A stretch of 64,000 nucleotides of DNA. Origin: Pedobacter sp. KBW06. Lineage in GTDB: Bacteria > Bacteroidota > Bacteroidia > Sphingobacteriales > Sphingobacteriaceae. A model generated the notes under the pieces. That model made no database searches. It had not been told where the DNA came from and worked only from the letters and a program-made list of their open reading frames with translations. Both the position numbers and the translations under genes were made by a program. Below, piece after piece: positions 27,116 through 37,292 of this stretch (the stretch's first letter is position 1; each line of letters opens with the position of its first letter). The stretch covers positions 746,856-810,855 of the forward strand of contig NZ_QAJL01000002.1 in NCBI RefSeq assembly GCF_003852525.1, read 5' to 3'.

Positions 27116-27664
27116 TTAAACAATTCCCTGAGCAAATTCTTTTTTAAGTTTATTCAAACCATTGGCGATACTTGCATCAAACTGCTTATCACCAACCTTT
27201 AAAATAAAACCGCCAATCAGTTTGTCATTAACTTTTTCTTTAATCACCACTTCATTAGCGCCTACTTCTTTTTTCACTATCGCTATGATCTCTGCCCTGT
27301 TTGCATCAGTCAGTTCCGTAGCTGAAGTTACCTCAGCAGTTACAATTCCTTTAATCGCATTGTATTGCTGAATGAAGGCTTTTGCTGTTCCGAATAAGAT
27401 TTCAGAACGTCCTTTGTTTACCACCAGTTTTAAGAAGGCTTTGGTTACCGCATTTACTTTGGTTCCAAAGACATTGTCTAAAATCCCTGCCTTTTTATCC
27501 AAAGGAACGATAGGGTTTTTAAGAATGGCTTCTAATTCCGGATTCTGATCAATTACCTGATCTAAAAGAACCATATCGTTTTTGATTTCTTCCAAAGCAT
27601 TCTGCTCGGTAGAAAGATCTATTAACGATTTGGCGTATCTCGATGCTGCTTTATTTTCTAACAT
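27116..27664 (-). CDS. atpH: ATP synthase delta subunit
   Basis: Joins the peripheral stalk to the top of F1. 182 residues: an N-terminal six-helix bundle starting ASRYAKSLIDLSTEQNALEEIKNDM, then a beta-containing C-terminal part ending KLIGGFILKVGDKQFDASIANGLNKLKKEF, the usual family ending. Position between atpF and atpA is the standard order. Confidence 0.96.
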   Translation of the reverse strand: MLENKAASRYAKSLIDLSTEQNALEEIKNDMVLLDQVIDQNPELEAILKNPIVPLDKKAGILDNVFGTKVNAVTKAFLKLVVNKGRSEILFGTAKAFIQQYNAIKGIVTAEVTSATELTDANRAEIIAIVKKEVGANEVVIKEKVNDKLIGGFILKVGDKQFDASIANGLNKLKKEFAQGIV

Positions 27665-27695
27665 TTTTATCTAATTTGGCTAAACAAACTATCAA

Positions 27696-28190
27696 CTAGT
27701 TTAATTCAACATCTTTTAAAAGATTAGCAACTAAATCCTGTTGGGTAGCTTTATCCTGTAATTGATTACGTAACACACGTTCTGCGATATCCAATGATAA
27801 AGTAGAAACCTGGCTTTTCAATTCTGCCAAAGCAGCTTTCTTTTGGTTTTCAATTTCAATCTTAGCCTTTTCGATTAATTTAGCACCTTCAGTTTGCGCT
27901 GAATGTTTAGCTTCATTAACGATACTATCTTTAAGCGTTTTTGCTTCTTTCAAGATCAAATCACGTTCAGCACGGGCAGACTTCATCAACTCCTCGTTCT
28001 GAGCAGTTAAACGGGTCATTTCTTGTTTCGCCAGTTCAGCTTTATTTAAAGCCTCATCAATCGACTGCTCACGTTCTTTAATTGCTGCTAAAACAGGTTT
28101 CCAGGCAAATTTTGCCAATAGGAACATTAGCAATAAGAAAGCAATGGATTGAAAGATAACTAGGCCAAATTCAGGTAATAATAATTCCAT
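27696..28190 (-). CDS. atpF: ATP synthase b subunit
   Basis: Peripheral stalk of the membrane Fo part. 164 residues: one N-terminal TM helix (about 8-27, FGLVIFQSIAFLLLMFLLAKFAWKPVL) followed by a long charged coiled coil. The spacing between atpE and atpF (76 bases) carries a stable hairpin that may set relative expression. Confidence 0.96.
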   Translation of the reverse strand: MELLLPEFGLVIFQSIAFLLLMFLLAKFAWKPVLAAIKEREQSIDEALNKAELAKQEMTRLTAQNEELMKSARAERDLILKEAKTLKDSIVNEAKHSAQTEGAKLIEKAKIEIENQKKAALAELKSQVSTLSLDIAERVLRNQLQDKATQQDLVANLLKDVELN

Positions 28191-28232
28191 CTGATGTATA
28201 TATTAATATTTTGTTCTTTTTTAACAATAAAT

Positions 28233-28257
28233 GGTACCAGGCATTATACCTGGCACC
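28233..28257 (-). promoter_or_regulatory. Intercistronic hairpin between atpE and atpF
   Basis: A 9-bp stem with one mismatch (28233-28241 with 28249-28257) around a 7-base loop. No T run follows on the minus strand, so it is not a normal terminator. An RNA stability or processing element limiting 3'-5' decay of the atpE segment is a plausible role. Confidence 0.5.
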
Positions 28258-28266
28258 TTTTAATTT

Positions 28267-28500
<234 letters not shown>

Positions 28501-28517
28501 TTAAAAAATAATTCTTA

Positions 28518-29648
28518 TTAATGGTGTTCTTCAATTGCCATTCCGATAAACAGGGCAGACAAGATGGTAAAGATAAAGGCCTGGATAAAAGCAACCAATA
28601 ATTCTATGGCGCCAATAAACACAGCAAACGCGATCGATACCGGGGCAATGTATAAGCTGTTGAATACAAACACAAGGCAGATCAATGACAACACAAGGAT
28701 GTGTCCTGCAGTGATGTTCGCAAACAAACGAATCATTAAGGCAATAGGTTTGGTAAAGATACCGAACAACTCTACCGGAACCATTACAATGTACATCCAC
28801 CATGGTACATCAGGCATAAAGATGTGTTTCCAGTAGTATTTGTTACCATTGAATACAGTAAGGCAGAAAGTAGCAATCGCTAAGATCATCGTTACCGCAA
28901 TGTTACCTGTTAAGTTGGCACCACCTGGTAAGAATGGGATCAGACCCAGCATGTTGTTAAACCAGATGAAAAAGAATACGGTCAATAAATAAGGCATGAA
29001 GCGCTCATATTTATGTCCAAGATTCGGCTTTGCAATATCATCACGCACAAACAGGATGATCGGCTCCATCCAGGATTGCAATCCTTTTGGCGATTTTCCT
29101 ACGCGTTTTTTGTAACCGTTGGCTACATTGATGAATACCACAAGGAGAATGATGATCGATAAGATCAGGGTACAAACGTTCTTAGTAATGGATAAATCCA
29201 AAGGACGTTCGTTAGATGCATGATGCTTCTCATCAAGAGCCAGGAATTGTCCGTGCTCATTTGCAGCATCAGATGCATAATAGATCTTCTCGTGCATCTT
29301 CACAAAGCGTTGTCCGTTTCTTTCTACCACTACTTTACCATCATCATCATGGTTAAAGTCAGCAGAACTGAAATTTACAAATCCAGCTTTGGTGTACAAT
29401 ATCACCGGAAGATCGATATAGGTATGTCCGATTACATGCCAGCTATGCGAATCCGCAATGTGGTGTAGTGCAAACTTACCAATGTCAAACTTTTCCTTTG
29501 CCTCTGGTTGGGCATGGGAATCTTCTGTTACTTGTGCTGTGTCAACCTGAGCAAAAGCTGCGGGTGTAACAGAAAAAAACGCTAAAAACAGCGTAAAAAC
29601 AACAATTAACCTTTTCACTTTAAACTCAAAAACGTGGCTACAATCCAT
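28518..29648 (-). CDS. atpB: ATP synthase a subunit with N-terminal exported extension
   Basis: Proton channel half of Fo. 376 residues, well over the ~270 of E. coli. The C-terminal ~210 residues form the six-helix channel with the essential Arg in MIRLFANITAGHIL and the late helix SALFIGMAIEEHH. The first ~150 residues are a signal-peptide-like segment (RLIVVFTLFLAFFSVTPAAFAQ) plus a His/Asp/Glu-rich periplasmic domain, as described for Bacteroidota AtpB. The start ATG at 29648 is tentative; the GTG of VKRLIVV ten codons later would give a neater signal peptide. Confidence 0.95.
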   Translation of the reverse strand: MDCSHVFEFKVKRLIVVFTLFLAFFSVTPAAFAQVDTAQVTEDSHAQPEAKEKFDIGKFALHHIADSHSWHVIGHTYIDLPVILYTKAGFVNFSSADFNHDDDGKVVVERNGQRFVKMHEKIYYASDAANEHGQFLALDEKHHASNERPLDLSITKNVCTLILSIIILLVVFINVANGYKKRVGKSPKGLQSWMEPIILFVRDDIAKPNLGHKYERFMPYLLTVFFFIWFNNMLGLIPFLPGGANLTGNIAVTMILAIATFCLTVFNGNKYYWKHIFMPDVPWWMYIVMVPVELFGIFTKPIALMIRLFANITAGHILVLSLICLVFVFNSLYIAPVSIAFAVFIGAIELLVAFIQAFIFTILSALFIGMAIEEHH

Positions 29649-29662
29649 TTACTCGCAGATTT

Positions 29663-30052
29663 TTACTTTTTATTTTGGTGGCGCAAGTTACGTAACAAAC
29701 AGTATATTTCAAAGAAGCTGAACAATAAATATAAAGAAAAAAAATTCAGGACAAAAACAAAGCCGTTTTCCTTGCTCTTTAAGCTGTAAATCAGCACAAA
29801 AGCCATAGAAAAAATCATCTTCAATGCAATTGAGCCCATAATTGCCATAATTCCTGTCTCCGGGTTCTTTTTTATCCCTAAATCAGCAAGGATATAAGCA
29901 ATAAATGTGATGCTCGCTAAAAAGCCAAACACCAGCCAGAACTTCTTCACCAGAATCAGCTGTTCAGGAAAAATAGCAGGAAGAAAATAGGCAATCACAG
30001 CCAGAACAAAGCTGTATAACAGATAATATAAGGTAAACCGCGTTAAACTCAA
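29663..30052 (-). CDS. Four-helix membrane protein of the atp operon (AtpI-like position)
   Basis: 129 residues with four hydrophobic helices (about 5-25, 38-56, 68-92, 98-120) and a basic tail RHQNKK. It lies between atpZ and atpB, 14 bases before atpB. Position and topology match the UncI/AtpI-type protein that in other bacteria helps assemble the c ring; the sequence itself does not show a signature I can name. Co-transcription with the ATP synthase genes is likely. Confidence 0.65.
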   Translation of the reverse strand: MSLTRFTLYYLLYSFVLAVIAYFLPAIFPEQLILVKKFWLVFGFLASITFIAYILADLGIKKNPETGIMAIMGSIALKMIFSMAFVLIYSLKSKENGFVFVLNFFSLYLLFSFFEIYCLLRNLRHQNKK

Positions 30053-30099
30053 ATCAGTAATTTTTTACAAAAGTAGGGAATTACCGCGATTTTAAATCA

Positions 30100-30321
30100 T
30101 CAGTCGTTATTTTTATTCAGTTGTTTTACAACCTGATACAAAGATATGATGACCCCAACAAGGCTCAGAATTGCCGTAAAGATTGGCGTCTTGCTGTGCC
30201 TGTATTCGTCAATTTTATAACCTGCAAAGGCAAATAAGCCTATTGTGGCCAGCATTTGAAAACTGACAGACGAATATTTAGCGAAATTATTTATGTTCTT
30301 TTTCTTTTCGTTTGGTTCCAT
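30100..30321 (-). CDS. AtpZ/AtpI-family protein
   Basis: 73 residues with two TM helices (about 19-37 and 47-66) separated by the loop GYKIDEYRHSKTP, matching the small AtpZ/AtpI proteins that head atp operons and are linked to Mg or Ca transport and c-ring assembly. It is the first gene of the atp operon on the minus strand and divergent from the porW-like gene. Confidence 0.75.
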   Translation of the reverse strand: MEPNEKKKNINNFAKYSSVSFQMLATIGLFAFAGYKIDEYRHSKTPIFTAILSLVGVIISLYQVVKQLNKNND

Positions 30322-30380
30322 CTTAATTAAATCTCGTACAAATAAAACCCATTTTGTTAAGAAGTTATTGCTGAATAAAA

Positions 30381-30388
30381 TACTTTTG
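30381..30388 (+). promoter_or_regulatory. Candidate -7 promoter box of the porW/sprE-like operon
   Basis: TACTTTTG matches TAnnTTTG exactly, 44 bases before the TTG start at 30433. A TTTG at 30353-30356 is 24 bases upstream, somewhat longer than the usual 19-base spacer. Confidence 0.5.
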
Positions 30389-30432
30389 CATATATTTTGT
30401 TGTTATAAGCTTTTAACTCAATCAGCATTTTT

Positions 30433-33243
30433 TTGGAAAATTACGCAATCAACTCTCTAAAGATAACGCTATTTATCTTTTGTTCCGGTATCCTATACTC
30501 CTGCAGCTCACACAAAGATACTGCCGGAAGCAGGGCTATGCAGAACCTCACCTCCCGTTACAATTACATCTACAATGCAAATGTCATCCTCAGTCAGCAT
30601 CAGCAGGAACTGACGGAAGGCTATGCAGACAATTATGATGAGATCCTTCCCGTCTATGTAAACCCGGAGAAGTACGACATCTTTAACAGTCAGCCCTCAG
30701 AAAGCCTGCCTGCCATGGATGAGATCATCAAGAAAGCAAGGGTGATCCTGCTGGAAAAAAGCTTCGGCAACTATATAGACGAATCCTACCTCCTGCTGGG
30801 AAAAGCAAACTTCTATAAACAGAACTATTTCAATTCCACGGAATATTTTGACTATACCGCCAAAAATTTCCCGACCAATAAGAAGAGCTATGTTCAGGCT
30901 TTGGACTGGAAAGCACGAAGCCTGATGCAGCTAGGTAAATACAGTGAAGCCGCACTGGTGCTCGATACCTTATCCATTACCATTTCCGAACAAAAAAAGA
31001 ATAAGGCAGACCCTCTGGCAACAATTGCCCAGATCTATATTCACCAACGAATGCCGGCTGAAGCCATTGGTGCTTTAAAGGAAGCCATAAAATCGAATGC
31101 CACCGGTGCCGAACGCATCCGCTGGACCTATATCCTCGCGCAGCTCTCCGAGCAGCTGGAAAACTATCCGGAAGCCCTGCAGTATTACCGGAAAGTAGAA
31201 AAAAGCAATGCACCTTTCGAGATGTACTTTAATGCCAACTTAAACCGCATTAAGCTCAATGCTTTTATGAGTGGTGTAAAATTAAACAAACAAGACCAGT
31301 TACTTGCCCTGCTTAAAGACGATAAAAATGAGGATTACCATGACCAGATCTATTATCAGGTGGCGGAAACCTATATCAGAGACGGCAATTTTGATCAGGC
31401 AAAGAAATACTATCAGCTTTCGGTACGTAACAGTATAAAAAACAATTACCAGAAAGGCCTTTCTTATTTAAAAATCGCAGACCTTAATTTCAAACACTTC
31501 AGGGATTACAGAGCTGCAAAAGCCTATTACGACAGTACCACGAATACCTTACCTAAATCTTATCCCGGTTATGAGCTTATTCTTAAGAAAAATCAGAACC
31601 TGCAATACCTGACCGACCGCTATGGGATAATTTCATCGGAAGACACCCTTCAATCCATTGCAAAGCTTCCTGAAGGAGAACGCATGGCGAAGGTCAACCT
31701 GATCGCAAACCCGGTAGCAGCAACCGTTAAACCAACGGAAAGCTATACTGCCAATCCCCTGGACCCTTTCCAGAACAGCAACGACAAACGAAATAAAAAC
31801 AGAAATACCAGCAGCAGCTTCTATTTTGCAAATTCCAATGCCATCAGTACCGGGTACAACGATTTCAAAAAGAAATGGGGCAACAGGAAACTGGAAAACA
31901 ACTGGCGCCAGAGCATCCGTTCTTCTGCTCAGGAAACCATTCAGGACATCAATAAAAATTACAGTACAAACAATGGCAAAGCAGGCAGAAATCAGGATAG
32001 CCTCCTTGCTGCAGCGCCGGATTCTGCCGGAAGAATCAAAGCCATCATGGCAACATTGCCACTTACGCCGGAACTCCAGGCCAGGTCAGATCAAAAGATC
32101 ATCGATGCTTATCATGAAATTGCCAATTTCTATCTTCAGGAACTAAATGATCCTAAAGAAGCAGCTGAGGTCTATCAGATCCTGCTGGACCGTTTTCCAA
32201 ACAACAACCGCCTGGCTTCTATCTATTACGGCCTCTTCCTTGTCAACAAAACACTTGATCCGGCCAAAGCCGAAGTATTTAAGAACAAAGTACTGAAGGA
32301 TTATGCCTCTTCTACTTATGCAAAGACCATTCTTGATCCTTCCTTCTCTCTGAGACAGTCGGAAATGGAAACCGTTATCAATAAAAAGTACAATGACCTC
32401 TTTGAACTGTATGAGAAAAAGGATTTCGGTGCCGTGATCCAGCAGGTGAATGAAATTTTAACCACAAGCCCTGATAACTATCTGGCTCCGCAATTCGCCT
32501 ATCTGAAAGCCATTGCCATAGGAAGAACAAACCATGTAGACTACCTGATTAATGAATTTGAAAAGATCAACACGAGTTTTACAGAAGATAAACTGATCGT
32601 TCCATTGGTAAAAGAACACCTTAGCTATATCAATCAGCACCTGGAAGAGTTCAAAAAGAGACAAATTGCACTGATCGACTTTGACCCGAACGAACCTAAA
32701 TTCTTTGGACAACAGTTCCCGGCAACAGCTATAGCGGCAGTGAGCCCTCCGGTTACGAATGCAAAACCAGTACAGCAACCGGTCAAAAACACCACCAGTC
32801 CCGTAGTAACACCAGTAGTGGCACCACCGGCAGAAAAGGTGGCCGCTGTAGAAAAACCAGTGGCCCCGGTAAAAGTTGCCGGCATTTTTAGCACGGCAGT
32901 TTCAACGGTCTATTATTACGTAGTTCATGTGTCTGACGGTTCTTTAACCCTCAGTTCTTCCCGTTTTGGGATCGGACAATTCAACCGCGGAAACTATGCG
33001 GAGAACAATCTGCGACATCAATTGAAGGAATTTGACAATGATCAGCTTATATTTGTAGGAAACTTTGGTACTTTCGACGACGCAAAAACATATGCGGATG
33101 GAATCAATCCACAGTTAAAACAAATCATGAAGGTCCCTGCTAACCTTTATAAGAGCTTTATCATTAGCAAAGAAAACTTCGAGAAGCTGAGCAGCAAGGA
33201 CATTCTGGATAAATACCAGGAATTTTATAAAAACAATTATTAA
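30433..33243 (+). CDS. Type IX secretion system TPR lipoprotein PorW/SprE-like
   Basis: 936 residues. Lipoprotein signal with C24 (SGILYSC), then RAMQNLTSRYNYIYNANVIL, the opening typical of PorW/SprE. Residues ~110-620 form tetratricopeptide-like helical repeats (for example SYLLLGKANFYKQNYFNSTEYFDYTAKNFP and VAETYIRDGNFDQAKKYYQLS). A proline-rich linker (about 770-815) leads to a C-terminal SPOR-like domain (YYYVVHVSDGSLTLSSSRFGIGQFNRGNY). PorW/SprE is known to link the secretion ring to other envelope parts. The start TTG at 30433 is the only one giving the lipobox. It is 2 bases before the PBP gene. Confidence 0.75.
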   Translation: MENYAINSLKITLFIFCSGILYSCSSHKDTAGSRAMQNLTSRYNYIYNANVILSQHQQELTEGYADNYDEILPVYVNPEKYDIFNSQPSESLPAMDEIIKKARVILLEKSFGNYIDESYLLLGKANFYKQNYFNSTEYFDYTAKNFPTNKKSYVQALDWKARSLMQLGKYSEAALVLDTLSITISEQKKNKADPLATIAQIYIHQRMPAEAIGALKEAIKSNATGAERIRWTYILAQLSEQLENYPEALQYYRKVEKSNAPFEMYFNANLNRIKLNAFMSGVKLNKQDQLLALLKDDKNEDYHDQIYYQVAETYIRDGNFDQAKKYYQLSVRNSIKNNYQKGLSYLKIADLNFKHFRDYRAAKAYYDSTTNTLPKSYPGYELILKKNQNLQYLTDRYGIISSEDTLQSIAKLPEGERMAKVNLIANPVAATVKPTESYTANPLDPFQNSNDKRNKNRNTSSSFYFANSNAISTGYNDFKKKWGNRKLENNWRQSIRSSAQETIQDINKNYSTNNGKAGRNQDSLLAAAPDSAGRIKAIMATLPLTPELQARSDQKIIDAYHEIANFYLQELNDPKEAAEVYQILLDRFPNNNRLASIYYGLFLVNKTLDPAKAEVFKNKVLKDYASSTYAKTILDPSFSLRQSEMETVINKKYNDLFELYEKKDFGAVIQQVNEILTTSPDNYLAPQFAYLKAIAIGRTNHVDYLINEFEKINTSFTEDKLIVPLVKEHLSYINQHLEEFKKRQIALIDFDPNEPKFFGQQFPATAIAAVSPPVTNAKPVQQPVKNTTSPVVTPVVAPPAEKVAAVEKPVAPVKVAGIFSTAVSTVYYYVVHVSDGSLTLSSSRFGIGQFNRGNYAENNLRHQLKEFDNDQLIFVGNFGTFDDAKTYADGINPQLKQIMKVPANLYKSFIISKENFEKLSSKDILDKYQEFYKNNY

Positions 33244-33245
33244 AA

Positions 33246-35468
33246 ATGAACAAACCACTTTCGCAAGAAGACATCAGAAAGTACAATTTTAGACTTTGGA
33301 AAGTATTAATTGCCGGAATCGTTTTATTCGCTCTCTTCATTATTGCCGTAGGTTTTGGCTTGTTCGGTGACTTGCCTTCCTTCAGAGATATTGAACATCC
33401 AAAAAGCAATCAAGCCTCCGAAGTGGTTACCGAAGAAGGGAAAGTTCTGGGCACTTACTTCGTTCAAAACCGTTCTAATGTCACTTACCCTGCGATCTCC
33501 CCGAATGTCATCAATGCACTGATTGCTACTGAGGACATCCGTTTTAAAGAACATTCAGGAATTGATTTCAAGCGGACTTTTACCATATTTCTATATGCGA
33601 TCATAGGAAAAAAACAAGGTGGAAGTACCATCACACAACAGCTGGCATTGAACCTTTTCTCCGAAGAAGGACGTCAAAAGAACTTTGCCAAACGTCTTTT
33701 ACAGAAATTCCAGGAATGGGTAATCGCGGTTAAATTAGAACGCAACTATACCAAGGAAGAAATCATTGTGATGTATTTAAATACCGTAGACTTTGGCAAC
33801 CAGGCCTATGGGATCAAATCTGCCGCTAGGGTTTATTTCAACACCACTCCGGATAAACTGACTGTTGGACAGGCAGCAACGCTGGTTGGGATCCTGAAAG
33901 GGATTTCCAGGTATTCCCCTACCCGGAATCCGGACCGTTCCCTGGCCCGCAGAAATACCATTATGGGATTGATGGTCAAAGCAGATTTCCTGACGGATCC
34001 TGATTTTGAAAAAGAAAAAGAAAAACCACTGGGCTTACGTTTCAGCGCGGCCACGGTGAATGATGGAATTGCGCCCTATTTTAGAGCAGTTCTAAAAAAC
34101 GATATCAAAAAAATCTTCCAGGACAGATCCATTCTTAAATCGGATGGAACGCCTTATGACCTGGACAGAGATGGCTTGAAAATCACCACTACCATCAATT
34201 ACGACATGCAGGTCTTTGCGGAAGAGGCGCAAAAAGAATACATGAAAACCTTACAGGTTTCTTTCAATAACAGCTGGAAAGGACGCAATCCTTTTAAAGG
34301 TAAAGAAATGCAGATTGAGCAGGGTGTGAGAAGATCTGACCGCTACAAAGCATTACAGCTGGAAGGAAAATCAGAACAGGAAATTAAGACCGATTTCAAT
34401 ACGCCTACCCGGTTGAGCATCTTCACCTGGAAAGGAAATGTGGATACCCTGATGAAACCGATTGACTCTGTAAGATATTACAAGCTGCTCCTGAGAAATG
34501 CGATGATGGCAATGGATCCGCGGTCCGGATATGTGAAAGCATGGGTTGGTGGGATTAATTATGAACATTTCAAGTATGACCAGGTAAAAATGGGGACAAG
34601 ACAGGTGGGTTCCACTGCCAAACCTTTTACTTATACGGTAGCGATTGAAAACGGATATTCTCCTTGTTTCAGCGTGCTCAATGAGCCAGTAACGATAGAA
34701 GTACCCGGAAGTGCACCATGGACCCCGAGGTCTTCCGGAACGGTTCCGGGATACCTGACCTTGCAAAAAGCCCTGGCCCTTTCACAAAATTATATAGCGG
34801 CATTCCTGATGAAACAGGTGGGCCCGATCCCTGTAGCTACTTTAGCTAAAAAAATGGGGATCACCTCAGAAGTTCCGGCTTATCCATCCATCGCACTGGG
34901 CTCTTTTGATGCCTCAGTTTATGATATGGTGGGTGCATATAGTGTATTTGCCAATAAAGGGGTCTGGAATAAACCGACTTATATCCTGAAGATAGAAGAT
35001 AAAAACGGTGTGGTATTGTACAGTGAGAAACCCATCCCCGTTCCGGCAATATCTGAAGAAGTGGCGTATGTGATGACCAGAATGCTTCGTGGTGTAATTA
35101 CCAATGGAACAGGATGGCGACTGGCGGGCAGATTCGGTGTAAGCGGACCTATCGGCGGTAAAACAGGTACCACCAATGCCAACTCTGATGGCTGGTTTAT
35201 GGCGATTACCCCTCAGCTGGTAGCTGGTGTATGGACCGGTTGCGAAGACCGTGCCTTCCACTTTACCAGTACCGCACAGGGTGATGGGGCAACAACCGCC
35301 CTTCCGATCTATGCAGGTTTTATGAAACGCGTATATGCCAGCTCTAAGCTGAACATGAGCAAAGCCGACTTTGAACCGCCTAAAAACGGAGTGTCCATTA
35401 CTTTCGACTGTAACCAGTACCAACAACAGGAACAGAAAACTGAACTGGACGAGAAATTAGGCTTCTAA
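33246..35468 (+). CDS. Class A penicillin-binding protein (PBP1a-like)
   Basis: Bifunctional peptidoglycan glycosyltransferase/transpeptidase, 740 residues. One N-terminal TM helix (about 17-40), then the GT51 domain with E96 in EDIRFKEHSGID and QGGSTITQQLALNLF. The transpeptidase domain has S456-xx-K459 (GSTAKPF), SQN at 513-515 and KTG at 639-641. All catalytic residues are intact. It shares the transcript of the PorW-like gene and ends 18 bases before uvrC. Linked to envelope building next to secretion genes. Confidence 0.94.
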   Translation: MNKPLSQEDIRKYNFRLWKVLIAGIVLFALFIIAVGFGLFGDLPSFRDIEHPKSNQASEVVTEEGKVLGTYFVQNRSNVTYPAISPNVINALIATEDIRFKEHSGIDFKRTFTIFLYAIIGKKQGGSTITQQLALNLFSEEGRQKNFAKRLLQKFQEWVIAVKLERNYTKEEIIVMYLNTVDFGNQAYGIKSAARVYFNTTPDKLTVGQAATLVGILKGISRYSPTRNPDRSLARRNTIMGLMVKADFLTDPDFEKEKEKPLGLRFSAATVNDGIAPYFRAVLKNDIKKIFQDRSILKSDGTPYDLDRDGLKITTTINYDMQVFAEEAQKEYMKTLQVSFNNSWKGRNPFKGKEMQIEQGVRRSDRYKALQLEGKSEQEIKTDFNTPTRLSIFTWKGNVDTLMKPIDSVRYYKLLLRNAMMAMDPRSGYVKAWVGGINYEHFKYDQVKMGTRQVGSTAKPFTYTVAIENGYSPCFSVLNEPVTIEVPGSAPWTPRSSGTVPGYLTLQKALALSQNYIAAFLMKQVGPIPVATLAKKMGITSEVPAYPSIALGSFDASVYDMVGAYSVFANKGVWNKPTYILKIEDKNGVVLYSEKPIPVPAISEEVAYVMTRMLRGVITNGTGWRLAGRFGVSGPIGGKTGTTNANSDGWFMAITPQLVAGVWTGCEDRAFHFTSTAQGDGATTALPIYAGFMKRVYASSKLNMSKADFEPPKNGVSITFDCNQYQQQEQKTELDEKLGF

Positions 35469-35486
35469 TCATTTTAACAAATTCCC

Positions 35487-37292
35487 ATGAGTGCTTTTGA
35501 TTATAAAAAGGTATTGGCCGATATTCCGCATAAGCCTGGTGTTTACCAGTATTGGGATATAGAAGATACCCTGATATATATCGGCAAAGCCAAAGACCTG
35601 AGAAATAGGGTTGGTTCTTATTTCAATCAGGATAAACAGCTGAACGGGAAGACCAAAGTCCTGGTTTCCAAGATCAGAAAAATCACCTTCACTATTGTGG
35701 ATACGGAGATTGATGCCTGGCTGCTGGAAAACAGCCTGATCAAAAAGCATCAGCCGCGATACAACATCATGCTGAAAGATGATAAGACCTATCCATGGAT
35801 TATCATCAAGAAAGAACCCTTTCCAAGGGTATTCTGGACGAGAAACAGGGTGAAGGATGGTTCTACTTATTTTGGCCCCTATGCTTCGGTAGGCATGATG
35901 CACACCATTCTGGACCTGATTAAAGAAACGTATACGCTCCGGACCTGTAACCTGCCCCTCACGGAGAAAAATATCAGCGCCGGCAAATTTAAAGTCTGCC
36001 TGGAGTACCAGATCGGGAACTGTAAAGGGCCTTGTCAGGCTTACCAGGCCGAGGAAGAATACGACAGGAATATTGAAGAAATAAAAGACATCCTGAACGG
36101 AAAGATCGGGACTGTCATCAAAGATGTAAAACAGATCATTAAGGATGCAGCGGCAGAACTCAACTTTGAATATGCCCATCAATACCAGAGAAAACTGGTG
36201 GTCCTCGAAAAATATCAGAGTAAATCTACCGTTGTCAGCAGTGCCATCACCAATATTGATGTGGTAAGTATTGCTTCCGATGAGCGTTATGCTTTTGTGA
36301 ATTACCTGAAGATCATGAATGGCAGCATCATTCAGACCCAAACCATCGAGATCAAAAAGCGACTGGACGAAACTGATGAGGAGCTGTTAACCATTGCCAT
36401 CACCGAATTCAGGACCAAATTTAACAGCACCTCCAAAGAGATCGTTGTTCCTTTTGAAATCATACTGGAAGATAAAAACATCCGCTTTACTGTTCCCAAA
36501 CTCGGGGAAAAGAAAAACCTGCTGGAGCTCTCTCAGAAAAACGTTTTGTTTTTCAGAAAGGAAAAACTGAACCAGTATGAAAAGCTGAACCCAGACCTGA
36601 GAACGGACCGCATTCTGACACAAATGCAAAAGGACCTGAGTTTAACCCAGCTGCCTAAGCATATCGAATGTTTTGACAACTCCAACTTCCAGGGTAAGTA
36701 TCCCGTTTCGGCAATTGTGGTGTTCAAAGATGCCAAACCTTCCAAAAAGGACTACCGGCATTTTAACGTGAAAACAGTAGAAGGTCCCAACGATTTCGCG
36801 ACGATGGAAGAGGCCGTTTTAAGGCGATATAAGCGCATGCTGGAAGAAGAGGAGACTTTGCCTCAACTCATCATCATTGATGGTGGTAAGGGGCAGTTAT
36901 CCTCTGCAATGACGAGCTTAAAAAAGCTGGGCATAGACAAGAAGGTCGCCGTGATCGGAATTGCGAAACGCCTGGAAGAACTGTTCTTCCCGGGAGATCC
37001 CTATCCGCTCTACCTTGACAAAAAGTCGGAGACCCTGAAAATCATCCAGCAACTCCGGGATGAAGCCCACCGCTTCGGCATCACCTTCCACCGCAAGAAA
37101 AGAGACCAGGGCACGTTAAAAACGGAACTGGAGCAAATAGAAGGCATTGGAAAGACCACCGCCGACAAGCTCCTGCGTCATTTCAAATCCGTGAAAAAGA
37201 TTGCGGAGGCCGAAGAATCAGAACTACAGAAAGTCCTCAATAAAGCGCAACTTCTCGCTTTAACGAATTACTTCAATAAAGATGAAGCATAA
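35487..37292 (+). CDS. uvrC: Excinuclease ABC subunit C
   Basis: Makes both incisions in nucleotide excision repair. 601 residues: GIY-YIG domain (KPGVYQYWDIEDTLIYIGKAKDLRNRVGSYF) for the 3' cut, a Cys-rich CLEYQIGNCKGPC segment, a UVR-like helical pair (about 195-240), the RNase H-like domain with IECFDNSNFQGKYPV and DGGKGQL for the 5' cut, and a C-terminal tandem helix-hairpin-helix (LEQIEGIGKTTADKLLRHF). Followed by a strong shared terminator. Confidence 0.97.
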   Translation: MSAFDYKKVLADIPHKPGVYQYWDIEDTLIYIGKAKDLRNRVGSYFNQDKQLNGKTKVLVSKIRKITFTIVDTEIDAWLLENSLIKKHQPRYNIMLKDDKTYPWIIIKKEPFPRVFWTRNRVKDGSTYFGPYASVGMMHTILDLIKETYTLRTCNLPLTEKNISAGKFKVCLEYQIGNCKGPCQAYQAEEEYDRNIEEIKDILNGKIGTVIKDVKQIIKDAAAELNFEYAHQYQRKLVVLEKYQSKSTVVSSAITNIDVVSIASDERYAFVNYLKIMNGSIIQTQTIEIKKRLDETDEELLTIAITEFRTKFNSTSKEIVVPFEIILEDKNIRFTVPKLGEKKNLLELSQKNVLFFRKEKLNQYEKLNPDLRTDRILTQMQKDLSLTQLPKHIECFDNSNFQGKYPVSAIVVFKDAKPSKKDYRHFNVKTVEGPNDFATMEEAVLRRYKRMLEEEETLPQLIIIDGGKGQLSSAMTSLKKLGIDKKVAVIGIAKRLEELFFPGDPYPLYLDKKSETLKIIQQLRDEAHRFGITFHRKKRDQGTLKTELEQIEGIGKTTADKLLRHFKSVKKIAEAEESELQKVLNKAQLLALTNYFNKDEA

